Origin: Cephalotus follicularis
Taxonomy: Eukaryota > Streptophyta > Magnoliopsida > Oxalidales > Cephalotaceae
DNA: 64,000 bases
Direction: 5' to 3'
Assembly (NCBI GenBank): GCA_001972305.1
Contig: BDDD01006641.1
Span: forward strand, 1 to 64,000
In this document: piece by piece, positions 46,343 to 56,518 of the stretch
Layout: each line of letters starts with the position of its first letter
Position numbering within the stretch: position 1 is the first letter of the stretch
Program-made: the position numbers and the translations under genes
Notes under the pieces: model-generated
Told to the model about the DNA's origin: nothing
Databases searched by the model: none
Seen by the model: the letters and a program-made list of their open reading frames with translations, nothing else

Positions 46343-46803
46343 CTGACCAATCCATCAAGTAGGACAAAACCGTGATGTATCACGCCTGTGGGACAAAAGC
46401 GGACAATCTCTCATGTGGTTAAGGTTCTAGGATCATTTATTATATAGCACAACTACAATTTTCCCATTTCGATGGATCCGGTTCATTCCTGTCACAAGGG
46501 CGGCTTCATCCATGGATAGCTCTTTCCTTTGGATGGCATCGAGAGCTCTTTCCTCAAGATGGCTTAATCTACATGGACAGCTTTGTCTCCTTGCCTACTC
46601 TTAAGCAGAAGATTAAGCCATCCTGAGGAAAGAGCTCTCGATGCCATCCAAAGGAAAGAGCTATCCATGGATGAAGCCGCCCTTGTGACAGGAATGAACC
46701 GAATCCATCAAAATGGGGAAATTGTAGTTGTGCTATATAAGAAATGATCCTAGAACCTAATCATATGAGCGTCTTTTGATGGATTGGCATGGCAGTTAGT
46801 GGA

Positions 46804-46862
46804 AACTCCAAGGTTAAGCGTGCTGCACTCAGGAAACCAGGATGGGTGACCTCTTGGGAAGC
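46804..46862 (+). ncRNA. 5S rRNA-like segment, copy B
   Basis: This is the same segment as at 46284 with box A kept (GTTAAGCGTGCT) and one change in box C (CTCTTGGG for CTCCTGGG). It is in the same orientation as copy A. Confidence 0.72.
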
Positions 46863-46963
46863 CTGACTAATCCATCAAGTAGGACAAAACCGTGATGTAC
46901 CACGTCCGTGGGACAAAAGCAAACAATCTTTCATGTGGTTAAGGTTCAAGTCATTACAGCAGA

Positions 46964-47049
46964 CCCACTGACCAAATCCATGAGCAATACTCAATAGTGA
47001 GATATGCTTAGGCTGTAGGTCTTCGTGGCTGGATGGCCAAGCGGGAGAT
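46964..47049 (+). pseudogene. pol: COPIA-T pol end and polypurine tract
   Basis: This resumes the frame broken by the 5S element (ADPLTKSM), then runs through the end of RNase H to the tract AAGCGGGAGAT at 47039-47049 next to the 3' LTR. It shows that pol reached its normal end. Confidence 0.75.
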
Positions 47050-48449
47050 TGTTACATTAAGGTGTCCCTGAAAGCCACGAAGAGGCTGCATACATATGTA
47101 CTTTACATATGACACACTCTTGAATCGCACATTCTTAGTTCCATTTGTGTTCTATTGTGCATATTCAGTAAATATTGGCATTTTCTATATGTATTATCCC
47201 AAACCGTCTCGACGGATCGGTTGATCACCATGTCAACTGAATACACATATAGCGCTATGTCCATAAAGGATTGGATCTCGTGCTGGGATGTTATGAGAAT
47301 GAGATCCTTACTCCCTTGTGACAAAAGTTCTAAGTCATAGGTTCACTTTCTTAGGGTAATTAATGAACCGCAAAGAGTTGTCGTATTATGCTTGCCCACT
47401 TGCGTGTGGGGGATGGATCATCTCATTGCCATTTGGGTTTTACCCCAAAACTGATGCGGGTGCATGCAGAGGCACGACGTTGAATTGACCCACCATAGGT
47501 TATCTATTTGGATAGTCAACACCTCTGTCAATAGAGTTCCTATTGTCATGGTAGATTTTAGTCAAAGGCAACTAGTAGATCATACGTGATTTACATTGTA
47601 TCCTTAGACCTAAGCGGCTGGCATGCGTTGTGTAGTAACCACTTGGCTTTGATTCCGCCTTCCCCAGCACCAACCACGTGCTGGCACAAGGGTTGTCTTT
47701 GGGCCTTGTGGGAGTTGCATTGAGATGTATGGGCAAGTGCGCAAGATGGGATAGTCACACCTGTGTTGAGGGTTATAGGCTCTATAACATCTGTGACCAT
47801 TAAAGACTTAAAACCCCGGTCGAGTACTGGGAGATTGGGAATGAGAGGTTTCCTGGATATCTCCCATAGTCTCAATGCGTTCATAAAATTATAGTTATCG
47901 CGGTTTTACCTAGGGTTGACATTAATCCAAGCCCTAATCCGCGGTCGGAGCCGAGATGAGAAAGGATACGTGGCACATAAACAGATAACAGTGATAAAGC
48001 ACTAGTTAACCGACTGACATAAGATAGACGTGGTACTTTGTGGTCCACGGATCCGGGGGTGATTTAAAATCACACCGGGGCTATTTAGATAGTTGAAAGA
48101 CTATTGGGATGGTCGTACCAGGACGTTGGGATGTTCTGGGAAATATATCATTGTACCCGAATTCCAATCGGGCTTTAGGGTCGTGCCTGATTTTGGAACA
48201 GGTTGACGTGTGAGAGACATGTCATTTAGTGAGAGGTTAGTATCTAAGTGAGATGTTACTTTGCTAGTGGACATTTTATTTGCTTGACATGTGTCACTTT
48301 TTATTAAGGGAGTGTGAGCATCGCCACAATGAAATGTTCCCAGCGAAAGTGCATTTGCAGTTATTTATAGAGAGAGCTTTCTGATTTCATTTACCTAAAA
48401 ATTGGACCTTAACATTTTCAAGAGAATGGTATATAAACATGACCCAAAT
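47050..48449 (+). mobile_element. COPIA-T 3' LTR, first 1.4 kb
   Basis: It starts TGTTACATTAAGG and follows 27410-28890 with many substitutions and a small deletion near 48345-48375. It is interrupted at 48449 by a minus-oriented LTR; CAAAT (48445-48449) is the left target copy. The remaining ~1.2 kb of this LTR are not found in the window. Confidence 0.83.
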
Positions 48450-49253
48450 TGTAACACCCCCGATTCGGAGGGAGTCGTTACGGTTCCTAATCCGAGACTA
48501 ATCATAACCTATCTTATAACATAGCTCAATTTTATTCTTTTTATCAAAATATTAACTCGTCTTTTATTCAAATTGCGTGATGGTCTAAGCATAACATTTA
48601 TAAACTAAGACATAATCTGAAAACTTTATTCATAATCCGAAAACTTAAACATAAACCAAAGCTGAAACATAATTCAAGGTCATAAACTGAAAGACACAAT
48701 ATTACTCAAATAGGGGTTTTAACATGACCATAAAATAACTAAACATAAACAAGTCCATCTCCTAAGTGTTCCTTATCATAGGTGACGTCTCGCTCATCAC
48801 ACATTGCCCGGATGCTATCCCAGAATACCTGCCGCATGGAAACAAAAACGCGGCTGAGCAAACCTCAGTACGGATATAGAATCATAAAACATAAAACGAT
48901 AATTGAAAAGATAAAAAATACCTGAATTTTTTGAATATATCATACGACACATGTAAAAAATAATTATAAACAGTTCTATCAATTCAAAACCAATATTCGA
49001 ATTTCAAAACGTTAACAAATTTCAAAAACGATATCTGAAAGCAAAGTCTGATTTCAAAGCATAGTCTAAGTTTCAATGCAAATCAAAATCCCAAAACAAT
49101 ATTCAAAACAATACTCAAAATCTTTTTAACATAGTCCGAATCAAAAAGGGTTTCAAAACAAAACATATCCGATTCCGATATCTCATAACAGAGATCCAAA
49201 ACATATAACAGAGACTTATCCGATTCTGAAATCTCATAATAGAGATCCAAAGT
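48450..49253 (-). mobile_element. Minus-strand Gypsy LTR fragment, SOLO-B family
   Basis: It starts TGTAACACCCCCGATTCGGA and closely follows the reverse complement of the last ~800 bp of SOLO-B, including the CCGCATGG...CTCAGTACGGAT box (48830-48890) and the repeated CGATTC...ATCTCATA segment (about 49170-49250). COPIA-S2 cuts it at 49253; its U3 side is not in the window. Confidence 0.83.
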
Positions 49254-50266
49254 TGTTGGCCTTTGCCACCCCGATTAAATGTTTTCCACATGTTATTTTG
49301 ATGATTAACAAACGTAAATTACTTGTATGAATAAATTCTTCAAGTTATAAATGCATTTACTCACTTAATCTTGTGTCCAAAGTTGTGCCAAGGTTGTATA
49401 TGCAGGTACAGGCAATTCCAGCCGACTGGAGGCAATTCCAGCCGACTGGAATGGGGTCCAGCCGAATGTCCAGGATCCAGCCGACTGATACAGAAACTTT
49501 TGCAACTTCAAATTCTGCCTCACCAGCCGACTGAATCGAGGAAACAGCCGACTGCCGAGCATTCCAGCCGACTGCATACATACTCCAGCCGACTGCCCAC
49601 TCCCAACGGCTATATTCAAATAAACGCGCCATCAATCCAGCCAGCTGCCGTCCAAATCCAGCCGACTGGATTTGCATCAGACTGTTAAAAATAGATCCGT
49701 TGGAGGCTTAACTATTTAAGGAAATTTGGAGCTCTTAGAGGATTGATCAAGCATTCAAGTGCCATACAATCTGAAGCTATCTCAAGCTCAATACAAAGCA
49801 ATCAAAGAATCAAAAGAGATCAAATCCAAAGCAATCTACACATTCACAAAGCTTTACACTCTTACTTTGTAAACACTTATAGCTTTGTTCAAAGTTGTGC
49901 TTCATTGTAAACAAATTCGCAAAGAATTTGTAAACACTTAAACATTTACTTTCATTCATACAAGAGAGGTTGTCTCTTGTATTGCTCGGTTGGAGCAAAT
50001 TGTATTTCGCTTGGTTGGAGCGAAAATTTGTTGGAGCTCGGTTGGAGTTCCAAGCCCGGATTGGGGCATACTAGTGAATACTCAAGGGGAGGCCTTGGGG
50101 AGTGGACGTAGGCGGTTTGCCGAACCACTATAAATCCGTTTGCACCTTCTAAACCCTACACTCTTTACTTTATGTATTGTGTGTTTGTGTATTTATTTAC
50201 AATTGGTGGTATATTTGCTAGATTAATTTTTATAAGTCTATTCACCCCCCCTCTAGACTTCCTACA
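49254..50266 (+). mobile_element. COPIA-S2 5' LTR (1013 bp)
   Basis: This is the same family as COPIA-S1 (TGTTGGCC start, CTTCCTACA end) but a shorter subtype. U3 has two palindrome clusters instead of four, and the TATA-like box is TATTTAAG at 49713. AAAGT at 49249-49253 is the left target copy. The three TTGGAGC repeats of R-U5 (near 49985-50045) are kept. Confidence 0.88.
49419..49594 (+). promoter_or_regulatory. GCCGAC array in COPIA-S2, two clusters of four
   Basis: CpG positions 49423, 49443, 49463, 49482 and 49528, 49549, 49569, 49590 give steps of 20, 20, 19, then a gap of 46, then 21, 20, 21. All eight sites are CAGCCGA(C/A)TG; no GTCGAC is present. GCCGAC is the DRE/CRT core. The four-site cluster is kept while cluster number and core variant differ from COPIA-S1. 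Confidence 0.72.
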
Positions 50267-50268
50267 AT

Positions 50269-50687
50269 TGGTATCAGAGAAGGTTAACTCTTTATTAAGA
50301 TTAACATCTTGAGTTTAGATCAATGGCCTCATCTAGCATGAACACCCAATCCCGACATAATGACGACGTCTCCGAATTTAAGGTTCCATTTTTTAGTGGT
50401 GACGATTTTCCTTATTGGAAAAGTCGGATGGAGATATACCTTAAGTCTAGAGACTTTAAAAATTGGCTTAGTGTAAAAAATGGTCCTCATATCCCTATGA
50501 AATAAAATGATAAAAATGAACTTGTCTCCAAACCGGAAGACGAATGGGATGAGGAGGATTTTAGAAAATTGACCGTAGATAACAAGGCCTTGAACATTTT
50601 ACTTGTAGCCTTAGACAAGACCGAATACAATCTCGTTAGGAGATGTACTTCCGCACATGAGGTGTGGAAATTGCTCATACTTACCCA
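50269..50687 (+). pseudogene. gag: COPIA-S2 primer site and gag start, truncated
   Basis: The primer site TGGTATCAGAG is at 50269-50279. Gag opens at 50323 with the same N-terminus as COPIA-S1 gag (FSGDDFPYWK). A TAA at 50503 breaks the frame; similarity continues to 50687 (VRRCTSAHEVWKLL) and then stops in mid-domain. The DNA to the right is Tat-like Gypsy gag, so this is a rearrangement junction. Confidence 0.82.
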
Positions 50688-51344
50688 CATCTAATCAATG
50701 TGGAGCAAGGAAAAAATGAATCCATTAGAGACTACTTGACCCGATTCAACAAGGAATCTCTTATGGTAAATGACATGGAACCTTCCTTTGCTCTAGCAGC
50801 CTTGAACAGTGAATTGAGAGACAATTCAGCTTTCACTTTCTCACTGATGAAAAAGCATGCACTAGATATGGAAGACCTCATTAGAATAGCTGAAAAGTAC
50901 ATAAATGCAATGGAGGGTTTGACGGATAGAAAGGAGAAGAGGAAAGGGGGGCCAGAGCTAACGAAAGGTGACCCGAGGTACAAACTCTCCAAGAGGGGGG
51001 ACTCACCAAAAAGGGGATCATCAATCCCCCATCAAAATAGTTTCACTCCTCTCTTGGAGACGCGAACCAGAATCCTTGCAGTGGAGAAGGAAACAGTTCC
51101 AATCCAGTAGGTAGCATCGTTGAGAACCCCGACAGATAAGTGGGACTCGAGCAAGTACTGCCGATACCACCGTGATCATGGGCATGATAAGGAGGAGTGT
51201 AGGCAGTTGACAAATAAGATAGAGGACCTAATTCACAAAGGTCATATGAGGAAATATATGTGGATAGGGATGCTCCCCAGGGAAGAAGGGAGCCCAAAGA
51301 AGAAGCTCCACAACAGGGAGAGGAGCAACAACCTAGAGGTGTGA
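50688..51344 (+). pseudogene. gag: Tat-like Gypsy gag fragment
   Basis: In one frame, the retrotransposon gag domain (about 50695-50930, with ESIRDYLTRFN) is followed by a Lys-rich linker and the CHHC-type knuckle YCRYHRDHGHDKEEC (about 51160-51205), typical of Tat/Ogre elements. A single TAG at 51108 interrupts it. Protease is only hinted at (to about 51550), and RT, RNase H and integrase are absent. The N-terminal part of gag, leader and 5' LTR are missing on the left. Confidence 0.8.
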
Positions 51345-51559
51345 TACACACCATTTCTGGAGGGATTGCAGCTGGAGGCGATCACAGTCATGCCAGAAAG
51401 GCCTGTGCAAGACAGACATTTTTCGTGTAGCAACAACACATGCGGGGAGAAACTTTGAAGATTGGTGGAGAAGAGGAGGTGATATCCTTCTCAGTGTCAA
51501 ATTTGGAGGGAGTACATCTCCCTCACAATAACTCAGAGGTGTGATACACATGATTTCTT

Positions 51560-53407
51560 GCTTAAGAATGGTTCTCAGCTGAGAGAGGTCAAGATACGGT
51601 AATTGATTACGCCCCTCAAAAATAATAGAGATGTATTTGTCTAGTCTGCAAAAAAGAAGTACTATCAGTGAAGAAATGAATAAATGGTCAATCCATTCAA
51701 TAGAGATGATATTTCTTTAATACATTTCACCGTTCTAAGTTTGCAAGGGACAGGAGGTTTAATATTCACATCCTTAAACCTCTGAACAACCTTCAGTAGT
51801 CCCCGCGATAAAAGCTGCAAGTCTGAAGCAGACTACTCCCAGTAGAGGAGCAATCATAGCAGGGCCTTGCTACAGGACCACAGCTCTCCAAGTCTAAAGC
51901 AGACTACTCCCAACAGATGAGTAATCAGAGCAAGTCCTTGATACACGACTACAGCTCTGCTAGTCTCAAGCAGACTAAAGCTTTAATACAAGCTTATAAA
52001 AGACTCCCAAGGGAGCAGTTAGAGAAGGAAGTTCAATGTTCAAATCCTTAAACCTCTAAACATCCTTCAACAGTTTTACAATAAAAGACTCCCAAAGGAG
52101 CAGTCAGAGAAGGAGGTTCAATGTTCACGTCCTTAAACCTCTGAACAGCCTTCAATAGTTCCACAATAAAAGACTCCCAATGGAGTAGTCAGAGAAGGAG
52201 GTCTGATGTTAGTGTCCTTAAACCTATTAACAACTTTCCACAGTTCCAAGTCTGTAAGGAAGAAGAGGTCTAATGTTCACGTCCTTAAACCTCTAAATAG
52301 CCTTCATCAATTCCAAGTCTGCAAGGAAGAGGAGGTCTGATGTTCACGTCCTTAAACCTCTGAACAGCCTTCATCAATTCCAAGTCTGCAAGGAAGAGGA
52401 GGTCTGATGTTCACGTTTATAAACCTCTGAATAGCCTTTATCAGTTCCAAATTTGCAAGGAAGGGGAGGTACAGTGTTCATGTCTTTAAACCTCTAAATA
52501 GCCTTCAACAGTTCCCCCAATAGAAGATTATAGCTTTAATAGAAGCTTATTTAAAGACTCCCAAGGGAGCAATCAGAGTAGGTCCTTGATACAGGACCAC
52601 AGCTCTCCATAGCTTTAATACAAGATTGTTTAAAGACTCCCAATAGAGCAATCAGAGTAGGCTCTTGATACAGGACCAGAGCTCTCCAAGTCTCAAGCGG
52701 ACTAAAGCTTTAATACAAGCTTACTTATAGACTACCAATGGAGCAATCAGAGTAGGTCCTTGATACAGGACCAGAGCTCTCCAAGTATCAAGCGGACTAA
52801 AGCTTTAATACAAGCTTATTCAAAGACTCCAAAAGGAGCAATCCGATCAGGTCCTTGATACAGAACAACAGCTATGCCAGTCTCAAGAAGACTAAAAGCT
52901 TTAATACAAGCTTATTCAAGACTCCCAAGGGAGTAGTCAGAGCATGTCCTTAATACAGAACCAGAGCTCTTCCAGTCTCAAGTAGACTAAAGCTTTAATA
53001 CAAGCTTATTCAAAGACTCCCAATGGAGCAATTCAAAGACTCCCAATGGAGCAAATGTTGGTCTGCAAACCCATAAGAACTTGTCACACCAGACCTTAAT
53101 CGTATCTTGATCTACGAACACATAAGAACTCGCAAAGATCAAGTTTGTTAGCTGAGCCCTTTAATACAAGTCCCCCCATGGGGGCTAAAAAGCTCAGGCA
53201 ACCTGGTCTGAAAAATATCAGACCAATACGAAATCTTTGTCTGCAAACCTATAAGAACTTGTCAGACCAGACCTAAAATCTTGGTCTGTGAACACATAAG
53301 AACTCGCAAAGATTAAGTCTTGTTGGCTGAGCGCTTTGATACAAGCGCCCCCATGGGGCTAAAGCTTAGGCGACCTGGTCTGAAAAATATCAGGCCAGTA
53401 CGAAAGA
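51560..53407 (+). repeat. Tat-like element 3' region: three tandem repeat families
   Basis: Family 1 has 65-87-bp units with ATGTTCACGTCCTTAAACCT (51750 and 52030-52500). Family 2 has ~90-120-bp units with AGCTTTAATACAAGCTTA and GACTCCCAATGGAGCAATC (51970 and 52525-53050). Family 3 is two ~170-bp units beginning GTCTGCAAACCCATAAGAAC and ending ATATCAGACCAATACGAA (53063-53231 and 53236-53404). Such arrays between pol and the 3' LTR are characteristic of Tat-lineage Gypsy elements. Pol is deleted, so the array nearly touches gag. Confidence 0.7.
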
Positions 53408-53638
53408 TGTTGGGCGTTCTCATACAAATTTTCCTAAGGGAATTGAAGAGCTGAAATGGACAAAGTATGGAGACGCTAGACTAAATGAAACAAAAAACTA
53501 TTCTTTATTGCTTTTCCAGAGTAAGAGCTACAAGAATACAAAGGTAGAAGGCAAATAAAAGCAAAAATACATAAAGCTAAAGAGGAGCAGGGTCCTGAAC
53601 ATCCTTAGGCTGGGGAACAGCAACGGTCTCCAAAGCAG

Positions 53639-54060
53639 TCACAGAGGGGCATTAGAAGTAGAGGAAGGAAGCTTTCCAGCATCACCGGCAGAGGACGGGA
53701 TAGTCAGATCTAGGAGCTCAGCCCTTTGTAACTCTTTCTCCTCCAGGGCAAGACGAACTTTCTTCTCCTCGGCCTCTATCCCTTCAGGAAGAAAGTCAAA
53801 ATTTCCCGCTGACTCACAATATATGATAGTAGTCAGAGGAATCTCAAGATGAAGAGTAGCCACCCAGTTGTGGTAAGTATAGAAGCCCCGTTGAAAATAT
53901 CCCACAGACTCCATGAAGACTTCCTCCCAAAAGCTAGAGAAGCCTTGTAGTTGTCTACGGCTTCATCTATTGTGTCTTAAAACTCAGCCGAAGCCTTGAA
54001 GTCTTCCACGGCCCCAGCCAAAGCGTCTTTCCTCAGGAGTAGCTAGTCTGCAAGTTTGCT
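53639..54060 (-). pseudogene. Antisense ORF (aORF) remnant of Tat-like element
   Basis: The open piece 53639-53914 (91 codons) is the end of a longer broken minus-strand frame that can be followed to about 54060 (VEDFKASAEF, one stop, then AVDNYKASLAF). It has a Glu/Lys-rich segment (EAEEKKVRLALEEKELQ) and a Ser-rich C-terminus. Antisense ORFs between pol and the 3' LTR are known from Grande and Retand-type Tat elements; their function is unknown. Position and style fit, but I identify it by resemblance only. Confidence 0.55.
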
Positions 54061-54682
54061 TGACTCTGGCAATCTGAAACTTGTGAAGAGAGAGCGGGAA
54101 ACGGAGAGAAGCCTGTAAGCCAAAATGGGCTCAATTGAGCATCAAAGACATGCTCAAGCAAGACCACCTCATAAATACTTCTCCTCCTCTGTAAAGTCCA
54201 AAGACGGACTAGGGGAGCATCTGATATGAGAAAATTTCTAGACAAATAAGGCACTGACACGTGTCATATGGAACCAACAGTTCTCACAATTAAATGGCCT
54301 AAAATCGTGGTGATAATTGGGAGATAACGCCTCCATTCAAAGATAAGGAAATGACCGAGAATTTCGGCCAAATCCAAGGGACCAAGAAACCTCCTCCATG
54401 ATGTTAGCAATTTAGAGACAGTTACGATAGGTACAGCCATAAATACCCCCACGAAAGACTATGGGGATGTTGGCCAATTTACCGCACTAGGATTATCTTC
54501 TCTACTATCGAAGGGTCCCCATGAGTAAAAACTCCTAGGTTTTTGATAGTTTCCTATTTTTGTGTGTAGGGAAGACCAGAGAACCCAGATCTAGTACTTT
54601 TTTCGGAGCATCCTACGTTTTTTTCAACAAATCAAACCTCCACACGTGCAGGACTATTGTGAAGTTGATTTCTGTATCAACA
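54061..54682 (+). mobile_element. Tat-like element 3' LTR, approximate
   Basis: The segment ends TTTCTGTATCAACA at 54682, the usual 3' end of Tat-type LTRs before GTTTGGCGCC; here GTTTG continues and the rest of the primer site is absent, consistent with a 3' LTR. The LTR start is not settled: TGTTGG occurs at 53408 and 54469 (the latter after a purine run ACTATGGGGA). The start given here is only the end of the aORF. Confidence 0.5.
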
Positions 54683-56513
54683 GTTTGTGACATACTGTTG
54701 GATTTAAAACTCAAACACAAATAACTAAAAATTTAATACTATTATTAAATCCGAAATTAGTTTAATAAAATATATCAGTCATACTGAATGGTTTCAAACA
54801 AAATTAACTGCTAACAAATGTCTGTCTCCAACAAACATACTGTTTAATTTAAAATTCAAACACAAATAACTGAAAATTTAATAATATTATTAAATCCGAA
54901 ATTAGTTTAATAAAATATATGACATCCAAAATAATAATATCAATATATAAAATTAATCTGAATTTAGCAAAAAATAGCTTCTAATGATCCAGAAGCATTC
55001 AAGCATGCAAAGTGCACCAAAATCACTCCATTATCGCGACACCCGCATGCAAGTATTAAAGAGTGTCTCACGCTCTATCACAATTATCAAGCACCGTTTG
55101 CACTCAGAAGCTTGTAGTTGAGCAATGTGGGATGTAATTCTTTTTGTTTGACACACAAACTTAACAACAATCCCCCACTGTATTTATAAAACAAATTTTT
55201 TAAATCAAAACAAATATAAAATTAATATTATACGTAGCCAAAATTATTCAATAAATCAATATACGTACATAAATCTATCTCTCGAGTTAAACCTTTATTT
55301 AGTGTCATTAGTGGTTATAACATTAAAGTAATCACCTTTAATTACAGAAATGAAAATAATATACATATAATAATCTTATGTTCAAGCAAGAAGTTCTATA
55401 TTTATACTTAGCACTATTATGGCCTTGTGCTCGATCCTGTTCATGAACTCTCCGAAAGTAAATCTTAGCTCCCTAAAAAGTGGCATTACTTTTAAGTTCA
55501 TATAGGTGAATTTTACAATATGTCTCCGTTACTTTGGACACACTACGTAAATTGGATTAAAACTCATTAAGAGTAGTACTCAACCTCTAGATTTATAACG
55601 GACAGTATTGACTACTCACTTAAAGGCTCGTATATGTCAATACTAAACAAGCACATTGTAATAACTTGTTTTACCCCATTAAAATTATAAGCTAATTATT
55701 TGTTAGCAATAAGTTTGGTTACTATTACTAGTGATTTATCATAAACTTTCAGCCTCATTTCCCTGGACGTCATCCTATGTTTGTATATAAAATTAATCTA
55801 AATTTAGCAAAAAATAGCGTCTAATGATCCACGAGCGCGCAAACGTGCTAAGTGCGTCAAAATCGCTTCATTATCACGCCACTTGCACGCGAGTATTATA
55901 GAGTGTCTCAGACTCTATCATAATTATCAAGCACTATTTTCATTTTCAGATACATAGTGTCTTAGAAGTTTATAGTTCACCAATGTAAGATGTAACTCTT
56001 TTTTTTTTTTGTTGGGCAAACAAACTAGACAACATTTTAATTGGAAAGTAATTCCTAAAGGTTAGTCAAGGACTCATTGTTTAATTTTTGTAACATTTGT
56101 TTGCTATCATCTATTATCTATTATAGTTACCATATCAATATGGGTAATATATATTTGAATGGTTGGTTAAGGGTGTGTTTGGTATTATTCTGTGTTTTAC
56201 AAAAGTATTGTATTAAAGTACTATGACAAAGTAGTTTTTTTCAATCAATATATTTAGGTCCAATTCACAAGCACTTTCTTATAAGTAAAAATGAAAACTG
56301 TTTTTCTTCAAACTCAGTTGAATTCTTATTTATCGAACATTAAGAGTCTGTTTAGTACCGTTATGTATTTCATAAAAGTATTGTGTGTAAAAAATAATAC
56401 AATTAAAAATGTTATGACAAAGCAGTTTCTAAACTAATATATTTTGGTCCAGTCTAAAATACACTTTTTTATATGAAAAAGGTAAAAGTGTTTTTACTCA
56501 AAACTCAGTTAGG
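54683..56513. repeat. AT-rich unidentified repeat DNA with internal duplications
   Basis: No gene is recognised. Direct repeats include a 72-bp segment at 54705-54776 and 54847-54921 (CTAAAAATTTAAT...AATAAAATATAT); a ~130-bp segment at 54950-55090 and 55795-55925 (TTAGCAAAAAATAGC...GAGTGTCTCA); and a ~170-bp tandem pair at about 56170-56340 and 56343-56513 (TTTGGTATTATTCTG and TTTAGTACCGTTATG starts, each ending AACTCAGTT). The first two may be parts of one decayed element of unknown class. Confidence 0.55.
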
Positions 56514-56518
56514 TTATT

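Larger units (their letters stand above)
46042..46958 (+). mobile_element. 5S rRNA-derived TRIM-like element, Cassandra-like
   Basis: This 917-bp insertion starts TGTGACACCCC and ends TCATTACA with perfect GCAGA copies (46037-46041 and 46959-46963) inside the COPIA-T RNase H region. It holds two direct copies of a unit with 5S rRNA similarity. Between them lies an inverted copy (about 46432-46600) of the first ~190 bp, so 46054-46600 is a large foldback with a 5S-like loop. Cassandra TRIMs are known to carry 5S sequence in their LTRs. No primer site or polypurine tract is seen in the middle, so this may be a rearranged copy. Confidence 0.72.

Noticed and set aside
46284..46862. Genuine 5S rRNA genes
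   Set aside because: Only the central and 3' parts resemble 5S, the middle is altered, and both copies lie within a TSD-flanked mobile element.
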